Source of the DNA: Fragilariopsis cylindrus CCMP1102 | Lineage: Eukaryota > Bacillariophyta > Bacillariophyceae > Bacillariales > Bacillariaceae | Direction: 5' to 3' | NCBI GenBank assembly: GCA_900095095.1 | Contig: FMBT01000323.1 | Coordinates: forward strand, 1 to 64,000 | Length of the DNA stretch: 64,000 bases | Shown here: in pieces, positions 31,301-41,509 of the stretch | Layout: the number at the start of each line of letters is the position of its first letter | Position numbering within the stretch: position 1 is the first letter of the stretch | Made by a program: the position numbers and the translations under genes | The notes under the pieces: model-generated | Database searches by the model: none | Told to the model about the DNA's origin: nothing | Seen by the model: only the letters and a program-made list of their open reading frames with translations

Positions 31301-34086
31301 CATCGTATTATGGAAAAGATGAAGAAAAAGAAGATGTTGAAAAAGGAAAAGATATAATCTGTACAAAAGTATCACCAACTAATTCATATCCTGCCGTTGG
31401 TGATGACACACAAGCTCCGGCTTGTGATAATACAGAAAAATGTTATCACGACATTGATGATTCTTCTAACATTGCTAATAATAATAAGGTCGTTTCTACA
31501 GTGACTAGTACCGTTCCTGAAAAAGACGAAGACGAAAAAGAAGACGAAACTGTTATTGTTGGTCAGAATTATGCATCTTCCATTACTGCTACTGTTACTG
31601 CCATCTCTACCGCCGTTGAAGAAGAAGGAGACGTCGAGGTGGATAACAAGGATGGATCTAAAATACTGTCCTTCACAGCGGGTGAAAAAGAAAAAGAAAC
31701 TGATATCGGCGAGAATAACGAGTGTTCCACTCTTTCTACTGCCAGAGATGACACGCAATATGCAGTGTGTGAGACGCAAACACAGAATAATAATCAAGAG
31801 TCCAAGATTGTTGACAAAGAAGGGGGGAAAGTTGAGTTAGAAATTGAGGATCAAATTAATATGATGACCAACGTGCGTGAAGCAGAAGAAGACAAAGACG
31901 CAGAAACTGATATCGGTGAGAATAACGAGTCTTCTATACCTACCACTGCTGTTGATGGCACACACCGTGCTGTGTGTGATGCAACAACAAAATCTAATAC
32001 TTTAGAACTGACGAACGTCTACGAACGTGATGAAGACGATGAAGAGACTGTAGGCGGCGAGAACGACGAATCCTCTGTTCGTACTATAATAGGCGATGGC
32101 ACACAAGCTGCAGTCTGTGAGACACAAACACTAAATGATGATAATAAAGAAGAGTCTAAGAATGTTGGCAAAGAAGACGAACTGCAAGTTGATAGAGGTA
32201 ATGAAAATAAATCTAAGATGCATTCTTCTCTTGAGAATGTTGGCAAAGATGAAGACGTAAAAAAAGATAATACAGATCAATCGAAAATGACAACTCGTGA
32301 AGAAGATGAAGGTACTGAAGTTGGTGAGGAAGATGAGCATTCGTTCCCTATTGCCGACGATGATGTTGGTATCGATTTAGATGGAAATGCTGATGACACA
32401 CAAGGTGCAGTTTGCGATACACTGAATAAACAAATTTCTGAGATTATCTGCAACGCAACAGAAACAAGTGGTTCAAAAAGTAATATATATATTAAACGAT
32501 CAAAGCCATCTTCAATCGTTGGGGATGACGCCAATGAATGGACGAGCAGTCAGCATCCATCTAAAGTGTGCGCACATCCAGTTCAATTTAAAACAAACGC
32601 TTTTAGAAAGCGTAAACACGTCGAAGAGGAAGAATCTAGCATTCAAGAACAAGCACCAGCTAGTGCCCGAAACTCAAGGAGAAAACGTGGACCCGCTAAA
32701 TCAGAAACATTATCGCTCGTTTCTACTTCTAGTGCTGGCAAGACTCGTGGAAAGGGAAGTAGAGGGGCTACTGGTAACGAAAGAGTAGAAAAGATCGTTA
32801 TCACGCGAAATAAATCAGAAACAACAAGTGCACGTCGTTCCACGAGACAACGCGAGCCTACTGCATCATCAGCAGGTAGCAATGCTGCTCGCAAGGCGCC
32901 TGGAAAAGAATTTGAATTTGGTGCTGATGATAACCACGAAGACGAAGTTGTAAATGATGATGAGACTGATAGATATCGTTCGCCGAGCAAACGTAAATCA
33001 CTAACTTATAGCAAACGAGATGCGGTCGGCAAAGTTGCTAGCTCTAAAATCGATTCAGTGAAGGGAAGAGTTTCTGATTCTAAAAGAAATAGAAAGGTTG
33101 CTGCTAGTGCATCAGGAGGAAGATCTAGCGCAAAGCGACGACAAGTATCACCCAAAGACGACGATGATGGCGGTAATTCTAACTCGACTACTGCTGATGC
33201 CGATGAAAGGTACCAGAAGATGTTTGCGTTCGCAATTAAGAAGAATGTGATAAATATTGTTACATCCAGTGTCTTGGAAAAGGATGCCACACTAATTGAA
33301 GCATTCTGTAAGAAATCTTTGAACAGTGGCAGTGTCGGAATCAAATTCGTATTAAAAGATACAGTTGACACTACAACAACTGTTTGTATTACACCAGCTA
33401 ACAAAAAAGACGAAGCAAGTCAACGTACATTAAAAGCAATCCGATGTTCTCTTCTGGGAATACCAATGGTCAATCCAGAATGGATTAAAGCATGTAAAAA
33501 AGAAGGAACTGTTGTTATACCCACTCATTATGTTCGGTCGTTACCTGCAAAGATAGGAAAAATCTCCATGACTGAAGCAAAGGATGGTGTTGCAAAATTA
33601 GCAGCGGTATGGAATGACAACAAATTCAATTCATATAATAATAACAATAATGATTCGTCGTCACCTAATTTATTGTTTCATAACACTGATGTATTCTTAT
33701 GCGGATCGTACCCACCTGAAAAGAAAAATAGTCTTATCAAATTATTGAAAGATGGGTCAGCTAATATAATTTCTACATCAAAAGATGTATCGCTTCAATT
33801 GACGTCGATCGTGGATTCTTCCTCATCATCGAGGACTGACGAGTCTGAGTATGACTGCAGTACAAATGATAAACGAAAATTTGTTCTTTTGTGTGGAGAT
33901 CGTGGTGGGAAGGCATTACCAAAATATGTCCTAACTGAAATAAAGGATGCATTAGAGTCTGATGCTGAAGCATCAAAGTTCATTTATGTTGTCGATTCAA
34001 ATTGGGTTTCTTTATCAATTGCATGCGCAGAAATGTTAAGTCCAACAAAATTTAAACCCACCAGTTCAGGGATCGATTTGTGGTGA
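28324..34086 (+). CDS. large nuclear-type protein with SQ/TQ cluster and C-terminal tandem BRCT-like domains
   Basis: A 1920-residue intact frame. Residues about 78-195 hold roughly fifteen SQ/TQ sites (ETQF, KTQPDLT, KTQPDFT, ESQL), the signature of ATM/ATR-phosphorylated cluster domains; more TQ sites lie later. Residues 200-1000 are mostly Asp/Asn/Thr runs. From about 1026 to 1365 a degenerate repeat of roughly 70-110 residues recurs five times around a DDTQ-AVC core. A basic, NLS-like region (RKRKHVEEE, SRRKRG, KRRQVSP) covers about 1430-1615. The C-terminal 290 residues fold as a BRCT-like pair: Trp1720 in PMVNPEWIKAC and Trp1894 in YVVDSNWVSLSI are the characteristic BRCT helix-3 tryptophans. 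This arrangement is that of checkpoint mediators such as MDC1 or 53BP1. No FHA or Tudor domain was recognised. A DNA-damage-response scaffold is inferred. The start is the first Met. Confidence 0.82.
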   Translation: MNNANNELTNNNDNDNDNDNDNENKNEEEIILIQHELCLLSNPNSSLLLNENGENWLRVLFNINNNNTATAATTRTQNCETQFLEETQEMQQQMQGRSTQLKTQIQTQTQIDVDEGNCNVDDGDRISQQQTSSPPVSLSTQQFQQQLKTQPDLTPQEGGSTQYLLKTQPDFTPHDESQIFQNESQLSQQSQQQAEIDEDLLTSVNEESIELITNGTGLSPPNEEESIYLCFEIIEQQALSSSSSSSSKSLTVKDMRPPFPFRGKFDKVASSIIVGVTATATVVVTTTANNSHNNHKDKEDDANDDDNDDDDDDDSVCIFDSIEKQWKKLPRRKLTIVNPNDKISITSSTNTNKVIVFEYQQQRSGTTKQQEQRRNSATTIRNNNHSNSVGVVAGTKIKSSRATATSSSSTTAVEERNNNEADNDDDDDAMDNRRRRRSSSSNSTVEYNTNDFDYGDIHNNINTTYYGTTKTKTKSSGGGGGGSGGSQFQSQPSQSQSQQYSIAVDSVVNTQQESLRNDRIQTLLVVNTDENNENNERDDDNDTGIADGIVNGEEYYNDNDNNDDNDLSTVSGNGHGNCNGINARGIINKNTTTITTQQQQKDRSPPVSFVTTTTTTTTTFNDDVTSSAVAAATTPASATATATATATAVGEITTTDKNKNKHNNSNDDVDVDVDDDDCAVDADVDAVPPKGEQDNDDDDDDDLSTVSGGGGGGGGDGGIREGDNADSNATDVIIVDNPDDSEDDDDDDDDTVQDYFTQQQQQQQQQHGPLPTITLLSTQPLSTQPEDDPSNDKKQKEKEDYGSTQPKTNNDDSNDPDYTIQKNVVAKNNGEDDDDKDEEDDGDETECAVATQPVVGTSQLLLSMSFDNNNDDDDNINNDGENMDQDTKKMKKKSEVGITDRNRNNNAATTTYSGAEEESTQVPTPTKKMEDTNTTTTNPTTTTTTTTTQITTSKKDGGSSSSTQNSNETIMMTMSPSLMRATGEAIFPADTSSSYYGKDEEKEDVEKGKDIICTKVSPTNSYPAVGDDTQAPACDNTEKCYHDIDDSSNIANNNKVVSTVTSTVPEKDEDEKEDETVIVGQNYASSITATVTAISTAVEEEGDVEVDNKDGSKILSFTAGEKEKETDIGENNECSTLSTARDDTQYAVCETQTQNNNQESKIVDKEGGKVELEIEDQINMMTNVREAEEDKDAETDIGENNESSIPTTAVDGTHRAVCDATTKSNTLELTNVYERDEDDEETVGGENDESSVRTIIGDGTQAAVCETQTLNDDNKEESKNVGKEDELQVDRGNENKSKMHSSLENVGKDEDVKKDNTDQSKMTTREEDEGTEVGEEDEHSFPIADDDVGIDLDGNADDTQGAVCDTLNKQISEIICNATETSGSKSNIYIKRSKPSSIVGDDANEWTSSQHPSKVCAHPVQFKTNAFRKRKHVEEEESSIQEQAPASARNSRRKRGPAKSETLSLVSTSSAGKTRGKGSRGATGNERVEKIVITRNKSETTSARRSTRQREPTASSAGSNAARKAPGKEFEFGADDNHEDEVVNDDETDRYRSPSKRKSLTYSKRDAVGKVASSKIDSVKGRVSDSKRNRKVAASASGGRSSAKRRQVSPKDDDDGGNSNSTTADADERYQKMFAFAIKKNVINIVTSSVLEKDATLIEAFCKKSLNSGSVGIKFVLKDTVDTTTTVCITPANKKDEASQRTLKAIRCSLLGIPMVNPEWIKACKKEGTVVIPTHYVRSLPAKIGKISMTEAKDGVAKLAAVWNDNKFNSYNNNNNDSSSPNLLFHNTDVFLCGSYPPEKKNSLIKLLKDGSANIISTSKDVSLQLTSIVDSSSSSRTDESEYDCSTNDKRKFVLLCGDRGGKALPKYVLTEIKDALESDAEASKFIYVVDSNWVSLSIACAEMLSPTKFKPTSSGIDLW
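31399..32430 (+). repeat. five degenerate coding repeats with DDTQ-AVC core
   Basis: Within the BRCT-protein gene the cores DDTQAPAC, DDTQYAVCETQT, DGTHRAVC, DGTQAAVCETQT and DDTQGAVC follow acidic leaders of the type DIGENNE-SS. Spacing varies by acidic insertions. It suggests serial duplication of a phosphorylatable TQ module. Confidence 0.65.
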
Positions 34087-34848
34087 CCATCTAGGTAGCT
34101 AATAGTAAATCTAACCATAGCAAGCGAGGTATATGGTATTGCAAGAGGAACGTGATTTCAAGCCAGGCAAGTGTAACAGGAAACGGATAGGAATGTCAAT
34201 CGCACGGAAAAGGAGATCCCGTTCGCGTTAGAGTATATATATATATGAGCAGTGTACTATGGAGAAGGGATACGATTTTCGGCTCTCCTGGTAGTACTAC
34301 TGAATGTAGTGTCATTTCTGACCTAACGAAGAATAGATATTCCACTAGGTAATATATTGCCTCCGTTTGATGGGGATCTTGTAGATTATCTTCTTTTTTA
34401 TTCTCGTAGAATACAACACTTTGAACTTTAAGATAGTTTATTAGAAAAACGGATATTCATTATCATTCCTCTATTTCGAACATAAATACCGGTCTTTCGC
34501 GCCTACTAATTTCGCGCAGTTTATGGATTCTTGAATTCGATGAGGATTTCTTTCGGCGCCTTCCTTTTGAAGGAACCACAAGATGCTGTCCTTGATGGAG
34601 ATACCGTATCGATATGGGTTGGCGAAGTGGTAAGTATGACAACGAAAACGACACTAAAAAATGATCGGCTTATATACATTTTAAATGGACTCGAAAACGC
34701 ACCTATCAAGAAGGAAAAAGTTCAGTAACAAAAACATCTTCTATAGATTTAAACTAGAATTAACTAAACTAAATTAAATACACATGGCAATAAAGAATAT
34801 AGTATAACGATTTTTTCTATAATGATTTAGGCAGTCGAAGTTATATTA
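34087..34848. other. intergenic region between convergent genes
   Basis: No firm gene. A plus-strand frame at 34531-34728 includes SFGAFLLKEPQDAVLDGDTV and then a GTAAGT donor-like site after TGGGTTGGCGAAGTG, so a remnant or an unrecognised exon is possible, but no partner exon or family was found. The rest is AT-rich 3' flanking sequence of both neighbours. Confidence 0.5.
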
Positions 34849-35966
34849 TTAATTATACAAACACATACATACACACAACAACAACGAGTAATCAGACAGA
34901 TAAATAATCACATACTCACTCACCTCGTACTTACCATACTTACTTTTAAACGTTTTATCACTCCATTGTCGAGCTCTCGCTTTTGCCGCCAACAGTTTCT
35001 CTTTCTTCGTTGGTGTACTACTAGTACTACTACTACTAACAACACGGCGAGTAGTAGTAGACTTTTTCCTCTTCTTCGACGACATAGAAGCCTTCCTCAA
35101 ATCAATCAAACCTTCAATACGTCTGACAAATTGTTTTCGTTGCGATCGCAAAAAGACAGCTTGTTGAGGAATATCAATCGCATCCAAATGACACAATAAT
35201 GATGTAATGACATTATTAATGTGCATTTGGTCTTGAAAATTCCATGTCGCACCCCACAATCGACACTGCGTACTGGCAGTTCGAATGGCACGTTCCACCA
35301 TCACCAGATCTTCTTCGACACGATCAATCTTGAAAAAGAGTCCATCCACACGAATAGACCATGCCTCATCGTAGACATGTTGAGGAGGAGAGTAAGGCGC
35401 TTGAGGAGCGGCAGCAGGAGGTGCAGGAGGCGGCTGCGTCTTTTCTCCATCGGCGTCGACGATCCAAACATATCAATCGCATCCTCATTCACTCCACCAT
35501 CACTAACGGCATCTTCATCTGATACCGTTTCCACCACAACACCTTGAACCCGCGCCTTCGTCGTCGACTTCGTAGTTGTCGACTTGGAAGGAATAGAATC
35601 CCACAGTCGTAGGAGGTACGACAGGAATCGTAATCCCCAAATGAAGCAACAATGATGACAAGCATACAATATTAATTGATAATAGGTATTGATAAAATAA
35701 TAGAATTCAATAGAAAACAAAGGATTATCGTAGCACACGATATAAGGGAGTGTTAGTTGTTGTGTGAGTGATTGTGTGAGTGGTACAAACGATAAGAGAA
35801 GAAATAGAATTGCCATCGCCAATATCAATATCATTTCATCTAACGTAGGTACTAACCCAACAACTACTGATTCTATCCAGTAGGCGCCCTGCGAGGATAG
35901 AAGTCGTAGTTGTTGTTGTTGTTGTTGTTGTGTTAGTTGTTTCGAGTTTGTAATAGCAGCAATCAT
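34849..35966 (-). CDS. membrane-anchored BAG-domain protein (frame break near 35450)
   Basis: Two overlapping frames form one gene. The N-terminal frame (from 35966) has a Gln run, a TM segment at about 45-63 (MILILAMAILFLLLSF) and a second hydrophobic stretch at about 82-110, then an acidic region ending VNEDAIDMFGSS. The reading then continues in another frame with VDADGEKTQPPPAPP, YDEAWSIRVDGLFFKIDRVE and a helical segment with SLLCHLDAIDIPQQ and RSQRKQFVRRIEGLID. The latter matches the BAG domain (Leu-Asp, then an R-x-x-R-K helix), which binds the Hsp70 ATPase domain and promotes nucleotide exchange. The tail is Lys-rich. The layout resembles yeast Snl1, an ER/nuclear-envelope BAG protein. 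The break behaves as one missing base around 35450-35465. With it counted, the length is 372 residues. The BAG assignment is by motif only. Confidence 0.65.
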
Positions 35967-37717
35967 TTTGTATATTGTTTTTTTAATAGTATAAATTTTT
36001 TAAAGTTGTTCAAAGTTGGGTAAGTAAAATAGGATTTGTGAGAGATTTAATGAAGTATGAAAAAAGAGTGAATTTAGAAATAGTGGATGCACAATATTTC
36101 AACTGCATTCATTTTACGTGGTAATCTCGTGTTAAAGTTGTCAGTTCAATTATTTTCGACTTTGGTTTTGTTTGTTGTTATTGGTTCTATCCGTTTTGGT
36201 TTTTCGAGGTTTCCGTTGTACTCCGTTTCATCATTGATGATTCAATCGTGTGGCGGTCGCTCAGGTTTTCATTTGTATACCAGTACATTTTGCGTGTAAT
36301 CTCGTGTGGCGGTCGATCAGGTTTATATTTGTACTCCCTCCGATCAACAAGAACGTCCATATCTTTCTTTGTTCATCTTATTGTTATCCAAGTTGGTACT
36401 TCAAGTAATAAGAACATCGAAAGATGTGCATTACAGTTCATTCAAATTTTCGGTATAAGCCCTTTTTTTCTTCTTCTAAAAATGCAATCACTTCTTTTTT
36501 ATAAAATCGGGACTTCACTCGATAGTCGATTCTGAAAAATTTGAATGAATCGAATGAATCGAATCAAACGCTCCCTGACGTATGCAATTCTAAGCTACTA
36601 GTACGACACACACACAAACAACAACACGAAGAAAAGAAGGCGTCTGCCTGCCGATCCCACTACTTTCTTTACACAGTAGTTATTTTGCTCGTTAGGATAC
36701 GCCATTATCAAACTACAACAGCTGAATAACAAGAACAATCGTGTATCATTTTGAGCGCGCCAAGCCAACGCACCATAAATCCTTCGACGACAATGTTTTT
36801 GGGCTTGATGTTTCTACTTTTATATTATTATTAATACTATGAAAGATGTGATTTTATATATGCCTTAAGAAGACTAAGTTAGAGTCCGTCCTTCGACACA
36901 CGTACAAATTGATACAAGATTTCAAAAGGTTCAAATCAAAGTGTGTGTACAGTATCATGATGAACGCGAGATCTTTGGGCCTTATGACGATTACAGTAGT
37001 ACGATTAATTTTTTTGTTGAGAAATCTTGCTAAATACGGTGGTACACGAGTCATCAAGGAAAAAAAATGAGAAGTTGAGAAATCTTGATACGAAGGCATA
37101 TAGTAAATACCGTATTTTTTTTGGTCGAATACTCACTCGCCGTAATCAAATTTCCCGATACCTATCTATCTGATAACCGCAAGATCAAAAATAAGAACAA
37201 AAATAAGAATAAAAATATGAACAAGAATCACAATTAAATTATATTAGTAACGACTACCGTACAACAACAATAACAGAAAAGAAATACATACGACACGACC
37301 CCACAGAATCTCGCCTATATCTTATCTCACACACGTACAAAGTACAAGTACAAGTAATCAAATCAAATCAAATCAATAGCATACTGGTCTACAATTAATT
37401 GTACAGTACGGTACAGAAGCCAGAACACACAAAACACAATTACAAACAACACGAACAAAACGCAATTACGGTACTGTACACCAAGCCTCCTTAAAAAAAC
37501 GACAGCAACAGCAAAACATACAATAACAGAAAGAAAGAAAGAAAGCAGTCAGGGTCTTGCTTAACTTACTAGCTAACTAGCTACTTTACGCAGCTGTAGT
37601 GTCAATCGAAATCGAAATCAAAATTTGAAGCCTTGTGTCAAGTCAAATAAAGTATCCCAAAAAATTCAAGCATTCAAATTGAAGCAGTATTCAAATTTAA
37701 AATTCAAGCGTTTCAAA
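35967..37717. other. intergenic region between divergent genes
   Basis: Promoter side of both the BAG gene (-) and the secreted protein gene (+). It holds a 56-bp direct duplication at 36247-36334, GAATC repeats at 36543-36566, ATCAA pentamers at 37355-37377 and AC-rich sequence just upstream of the secreted-protein gene. No gene is supported; a minus-strand frame at 36854-37099 has no recognisable domain. Confidence 0.55.
36247..36334. repeat. 56-bp offset direct duplication
   Basis: CGTGTGGCGGTCGCTCAGG at 36247 recurs as CGTGTGGCGGTCGATCAGG at 36303, each followed by TTT-ATTTGTA. A related GTAATCTCGTG precedes both the second unit and position 36121. Confidence 0.7.
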
Positions 37718-40700
37718 ATGATAAAGTTTCATGATATTGCCTTACATCATTTTGCATTATCAGCTGCTGCTGCAAGTACAATTCAATTGGTACCAGCTAC
37801 AGCATTACTCAACGACGGTAGCAATAGCAACAGGAACAACGACGATAACAGCAGCAGCAATAATGTACAAGCTACTGTTAACGTGCAACAACCTCAATAT
37901 CGTTATAGTGACAGTGATGAAACGAATAATGACAGTAACAGTAACAACATTCACATTCACGGCGAACAACTTATGAATAGTAATTCGTATTCGAAAGATT
38001 ATGGGGACATAATAATGACAACACAAAGGATGAACAAGATAAACAAGAAATAACAGCAGATTTAGGAAAATTGGCAGTAGCAGGCGACGATAATAAAGTT
38101 AATCGTAATCATAATCGTGGTAGTACTAGTAATACTATCAGTCGTAATTTGAAGAGTACAAAGGATAGTGCTTCGAAATCACAAAAAACAAGTGATTCAT
38201 TCACCAACGAGTTTACAAAAAGTTCGAAAAGTTTGAAAAGTTCCAAGAAGGACAAGGATGGTAAGAGTAGTTCTCCTACAAGTTCTACTACACCTAGTTC
38301 GAAAAGTTCGAAAAGTTCGAAGAAGGATAAGGATAAGGAGAGTAAAAGCAGTAAGAGCAACAAGACAACGATAACACCAATAACATCGTCTCCAACTACT
38401 AGCAGTTATCCTTCAAGTCCTCCTACACCTAATCCAACGAATGCTCCTACGACTAGTGCGGCTCCTTCTGTGGTTCCTTCGGCGGTTCCTACTCCGGTTC
38501 CTATTGTTCCTCCCGATGATACTACTACTAGTCCGTCTGCGGATCCGTCTGTGGTTCCGTCTGTGGTTCCCTCTGCGGTTCCTTCTAATGCTCCTATTAC
38601 ACCAGGTGAATCAACAGTACCATCATCATCACCATCAACATTACCATCAACATCACCATCAACAGCAGCACCAACATCAGTACCAACTGTAACAGGTACT
38701 GGAACAGTTACTGGAGATAGTAGTGGTACACCAGATACACCAAGAACTGCTTCCATTGGTGCATTTGTTGCTGCACCTAAAGCTTTGAGTGCGGAAGACG
38801 TTGAAGAAGCAATTCGGGTTGAAACAAAAAATCGTATCGACGAACAACAAGAAGGACAACTAACTATACGTCGTCGTAATTTACAAAAGACTGGTTTTAC
38901 AGTTAAGGTGAATTGTATTACTGAGCCATCGCCCAATAATGATATTTTAACGTTTTGTCCTCGTGATGATATCAACACAGTAGAATCCACTTGTTATCAA
39001 TGTATTATTACAATTATTGATGGCAATGAAAATGAAAATGGAAATGAAGACGAAATTGATTTGGAGGCATTGAAAGCTAAGATCATGACGGAATTGGAAG
39101 TTGATGCAAATTTTATCACAAATAATATACCTGACTTTGATGTTTTATTAGCACCGGAAACATCATCACCAAGTACAGTACCAACATCTACTGCCACTCC
39201 AACTGCCACTCCAACCGCTACTTTTACTCCTACTACTTTTCTTCCTACTATTACTTTTACTCCTACTACTACTGCCACTCCAACTGCTACTCCAACCGCT
39301 ACTTTTACTCCTACTACTTTTCTTCCTACTACTACTTTTACTCCTACTATTACAGGAACTGGTACAGGAACTGGTACAGGAACTGAAGGTGCAACTGGAG
39401 GTGCAACTGGAGGTGCAACTGGAGGTGCAAGTGGTACAGGAACTGGAACTGGAACTGAAGGTGCAACTGGAGGTGCAAGTAGTACAGGAACTGAAGGTGC
39501 AACTGAAGGTGCAACTGGAGGTGCAAGTAGTACAGGAACTGGAACTGGAACTGAAGGTGCAACTGGAGGTGCAAGTAGTACAGGAACTGGAACCGGAACT
39601 GAAGGTGCAACTGGAGGTCCAAGTGATACAGGAACTGGAACTGGAACTGAAGGTGCAACTGGAGGTGCAAGTGGTACAGGAACTGGAACTGAAACTGTAG
39701 GTGCAACTGGAGGTACAAGTGGTACAGCAACTGCTATAGCAAGTGTTACGAGTGGTGCGCCAAGTGCTGGTCCAAATATTGCGAGTGGCGTACCAAGTGC
39801 TGGTCCAAGTGTTACGAGTGGTGCGCCAAGTGCTGGTCCAAGTAAAGTACCTACTGCATCACCGTCGCAGTCGCTATCGGAAATACCAAGTACATTACCT
39901 AGTGCTACACTATCATTGGCACCAACATTTGTAGCTGGTGGTGAATGTTCTGTAAAAGAAAAAGGAGAAAATTCATCATTGTCTCCTGCAAATTTCTTTA
40001 AGGATGCACGTTCTAATGATGCATCAATAAATGTTAGTAGTCCTACTGGTAATAATATTAATAATATTGTAGACGTCGAATGTAAGAAGGATTGTAAGGA
40101 TTTAATCTTTACTGATTGTGCTGTTAGCTGTATCGGAGAAGAGTCGTGTGCAGGTGCAACATTTAGATCAACTGGTAAAAGAACTACTGATGCATTAGAA
40201 AAATTAGAAATTAGATGTACTGCAACAAAAGCATGTGAAGGTGCAACATTCCTTGGTAGTAATGATGATTATGATCTGGAAGCATTTTGTACAGGTTATG
40301 AATCATGTTCATATGCAGATTTTAATTACATGTATAGTATCGAATGTGGTATAATTGGTGAAGTAGACCCAGACGATGACGACTATAACCCTGCTTTTTG
40401 TAAAAGTGCAAAAATGAAGAATATACAATCTAATGTTAATTGTGCTGGTAAACAAAGTTGTGAAGAAGCACGTATTAGTAATGTTGGTAATGATATAGTA
40501 TGTGGTGGATATAAATCATGTTTGAAAGGTAAATTTGATAACATATCAAATAATATTGATTGTACATTCCAAAGAAGTTGTGAAGGTTCAAAAATTAATG
40601 GTGTCAATAATGTATATTGTCGTGAATCAAATGATAATTTTCCAAGTTGTGATAGTATTTATGTATCTAATGCTGAATATGTTTTATGTGATAAATTCAA

Positions 40701-41509
40701 TACAGGTGGTACACCTGATCCACCTGTTAACGAGGGTACATGTAGAGGTTTTTTTGGCGAGAAAGGTCAAGTTAAAAAATTACAATGTAAAGAACAAGGT
40801 TGTGTTAGTAAGTAGAGTGATATTATTGGTGTTATATATGATTTAGTGCAGTGTATTGCATATGTATGTATGTATGTATGTATGAACATGTTTATTTCTC
40901 CTGTACTAACCTACCTGTATTTTCTTCTATCTTTTCTTATCTTTTCTGAAATAAAACTTGATCGTATTCTTACATTCTGTAGATGCATTTACGTATGATG
41001 TTGGTACTGTCATTTGTGATGGTGATTATTCATGTTATGGATCATACCTAACTGGTGTAAGAGAAGCTGTTGAATGTATCGGAGAAAAAGCATGTTCAGA
41101 GATTGTTGAAGAAAATAGTGGTACATACTTTGTTATATCACCTTTTAACAGAGATGGTAATGGGTTTTTCAATGGTGATGATTTTAGTGATGGTATTACT
41201 GTAACATGTGATCGAAAAGATGGTGCTGATAAAAGTGCTTGTGGATATTATTTTGATGGACAGTATGATCCCGATACATTATCAACAAGGACACAAATTG
41301 ATGTTGGTATAGAAGGTACATTAAAATGTCAAAGTGAAACTCCTGGTGATTTTGCATGTGAATATATATCATTTGGTGGATTGAATGAAACAAAGAATGC
41401 ACAATGTGGTCAAATAGAAGGAGAAGAGAATGCACGAAGGATTTTTATTGATACTAACGGTGATGGAGATCCAGCAAAAGTCGAAGTATGTGTCGCTCGT
41501 AAACCTTAA
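37718..41509 (+). CDS. secreted Ser/Lys- and Pro/Ser-rich, Cys-rich protein, silaffin-like (frame break near 38003)
   Basis: Coding 37718-40807 and 40983-41509, with a 175-bp intron (GTAAGT...TGTAG). The Met at 37718 is chosen over an in-frame Met at 37625 because it starts a signal peptide (MIKFHDIALHHFALSAAAAS). Next come an Asn/Ser/Asp region, a Ser/Lys cluster (SKSSKSSKKDKDKESKSSKS) like the lysine-serine clusters of silica-associated diatom proteins, Pro/Ser repeats (PSVVPSAVP), an ordered segment with CITEPSPN and CPRDD, Thr-rich spacers, and a TGTGTGTEGATGGAS minisatellite-coded array. The C-terminal 450 residues are Cys-rich with recurring C-x-G-x-x-S-C-x-x-A units (GYESCSYADF, GKQSCEEARI, GYKSCLKGKF). 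The opening frame must shift near the GGGG at 38002-38005; one missing base would join it, giving about 1205 residues. A frustule or surface role is inferred. Confidence 0.72.
39353..39720 (+). repeat. coding minisatellite, seven 16-residue units
   Basis: Units of about 48 bp encode TGTGTGTEGATGGASS with small changes (ASG, ASS, PSD, TSG endings). The first unit has two extra ATGG steps, and the third has TEGATEGATGG instead. It gives a Gly/Thr-rich spacer before a SGAPSAGPSV repeat in the secreted protein. Confidence 0.9.

Noticed and set aside
35460-35552. A 92-bp GT-AG intron that would also reconcile the frames of the BAG gene
   Set aside because: It would remove DAVSDGGVNEDAIDMFG, which reads as normal coding sequence, and the donor GTATCA is weak. 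One missing base explains it more simply, though RNA data could overturn this.
39350-39730. Long open frames in all directions through the secreted-protein gene, including a Leu/Gln-rich minus frame
   Set aside because: They are artefacts of the 48-bp coding minisatellite; only the Gly/Thr frame links to the signal peptide and Cys-rich domain.
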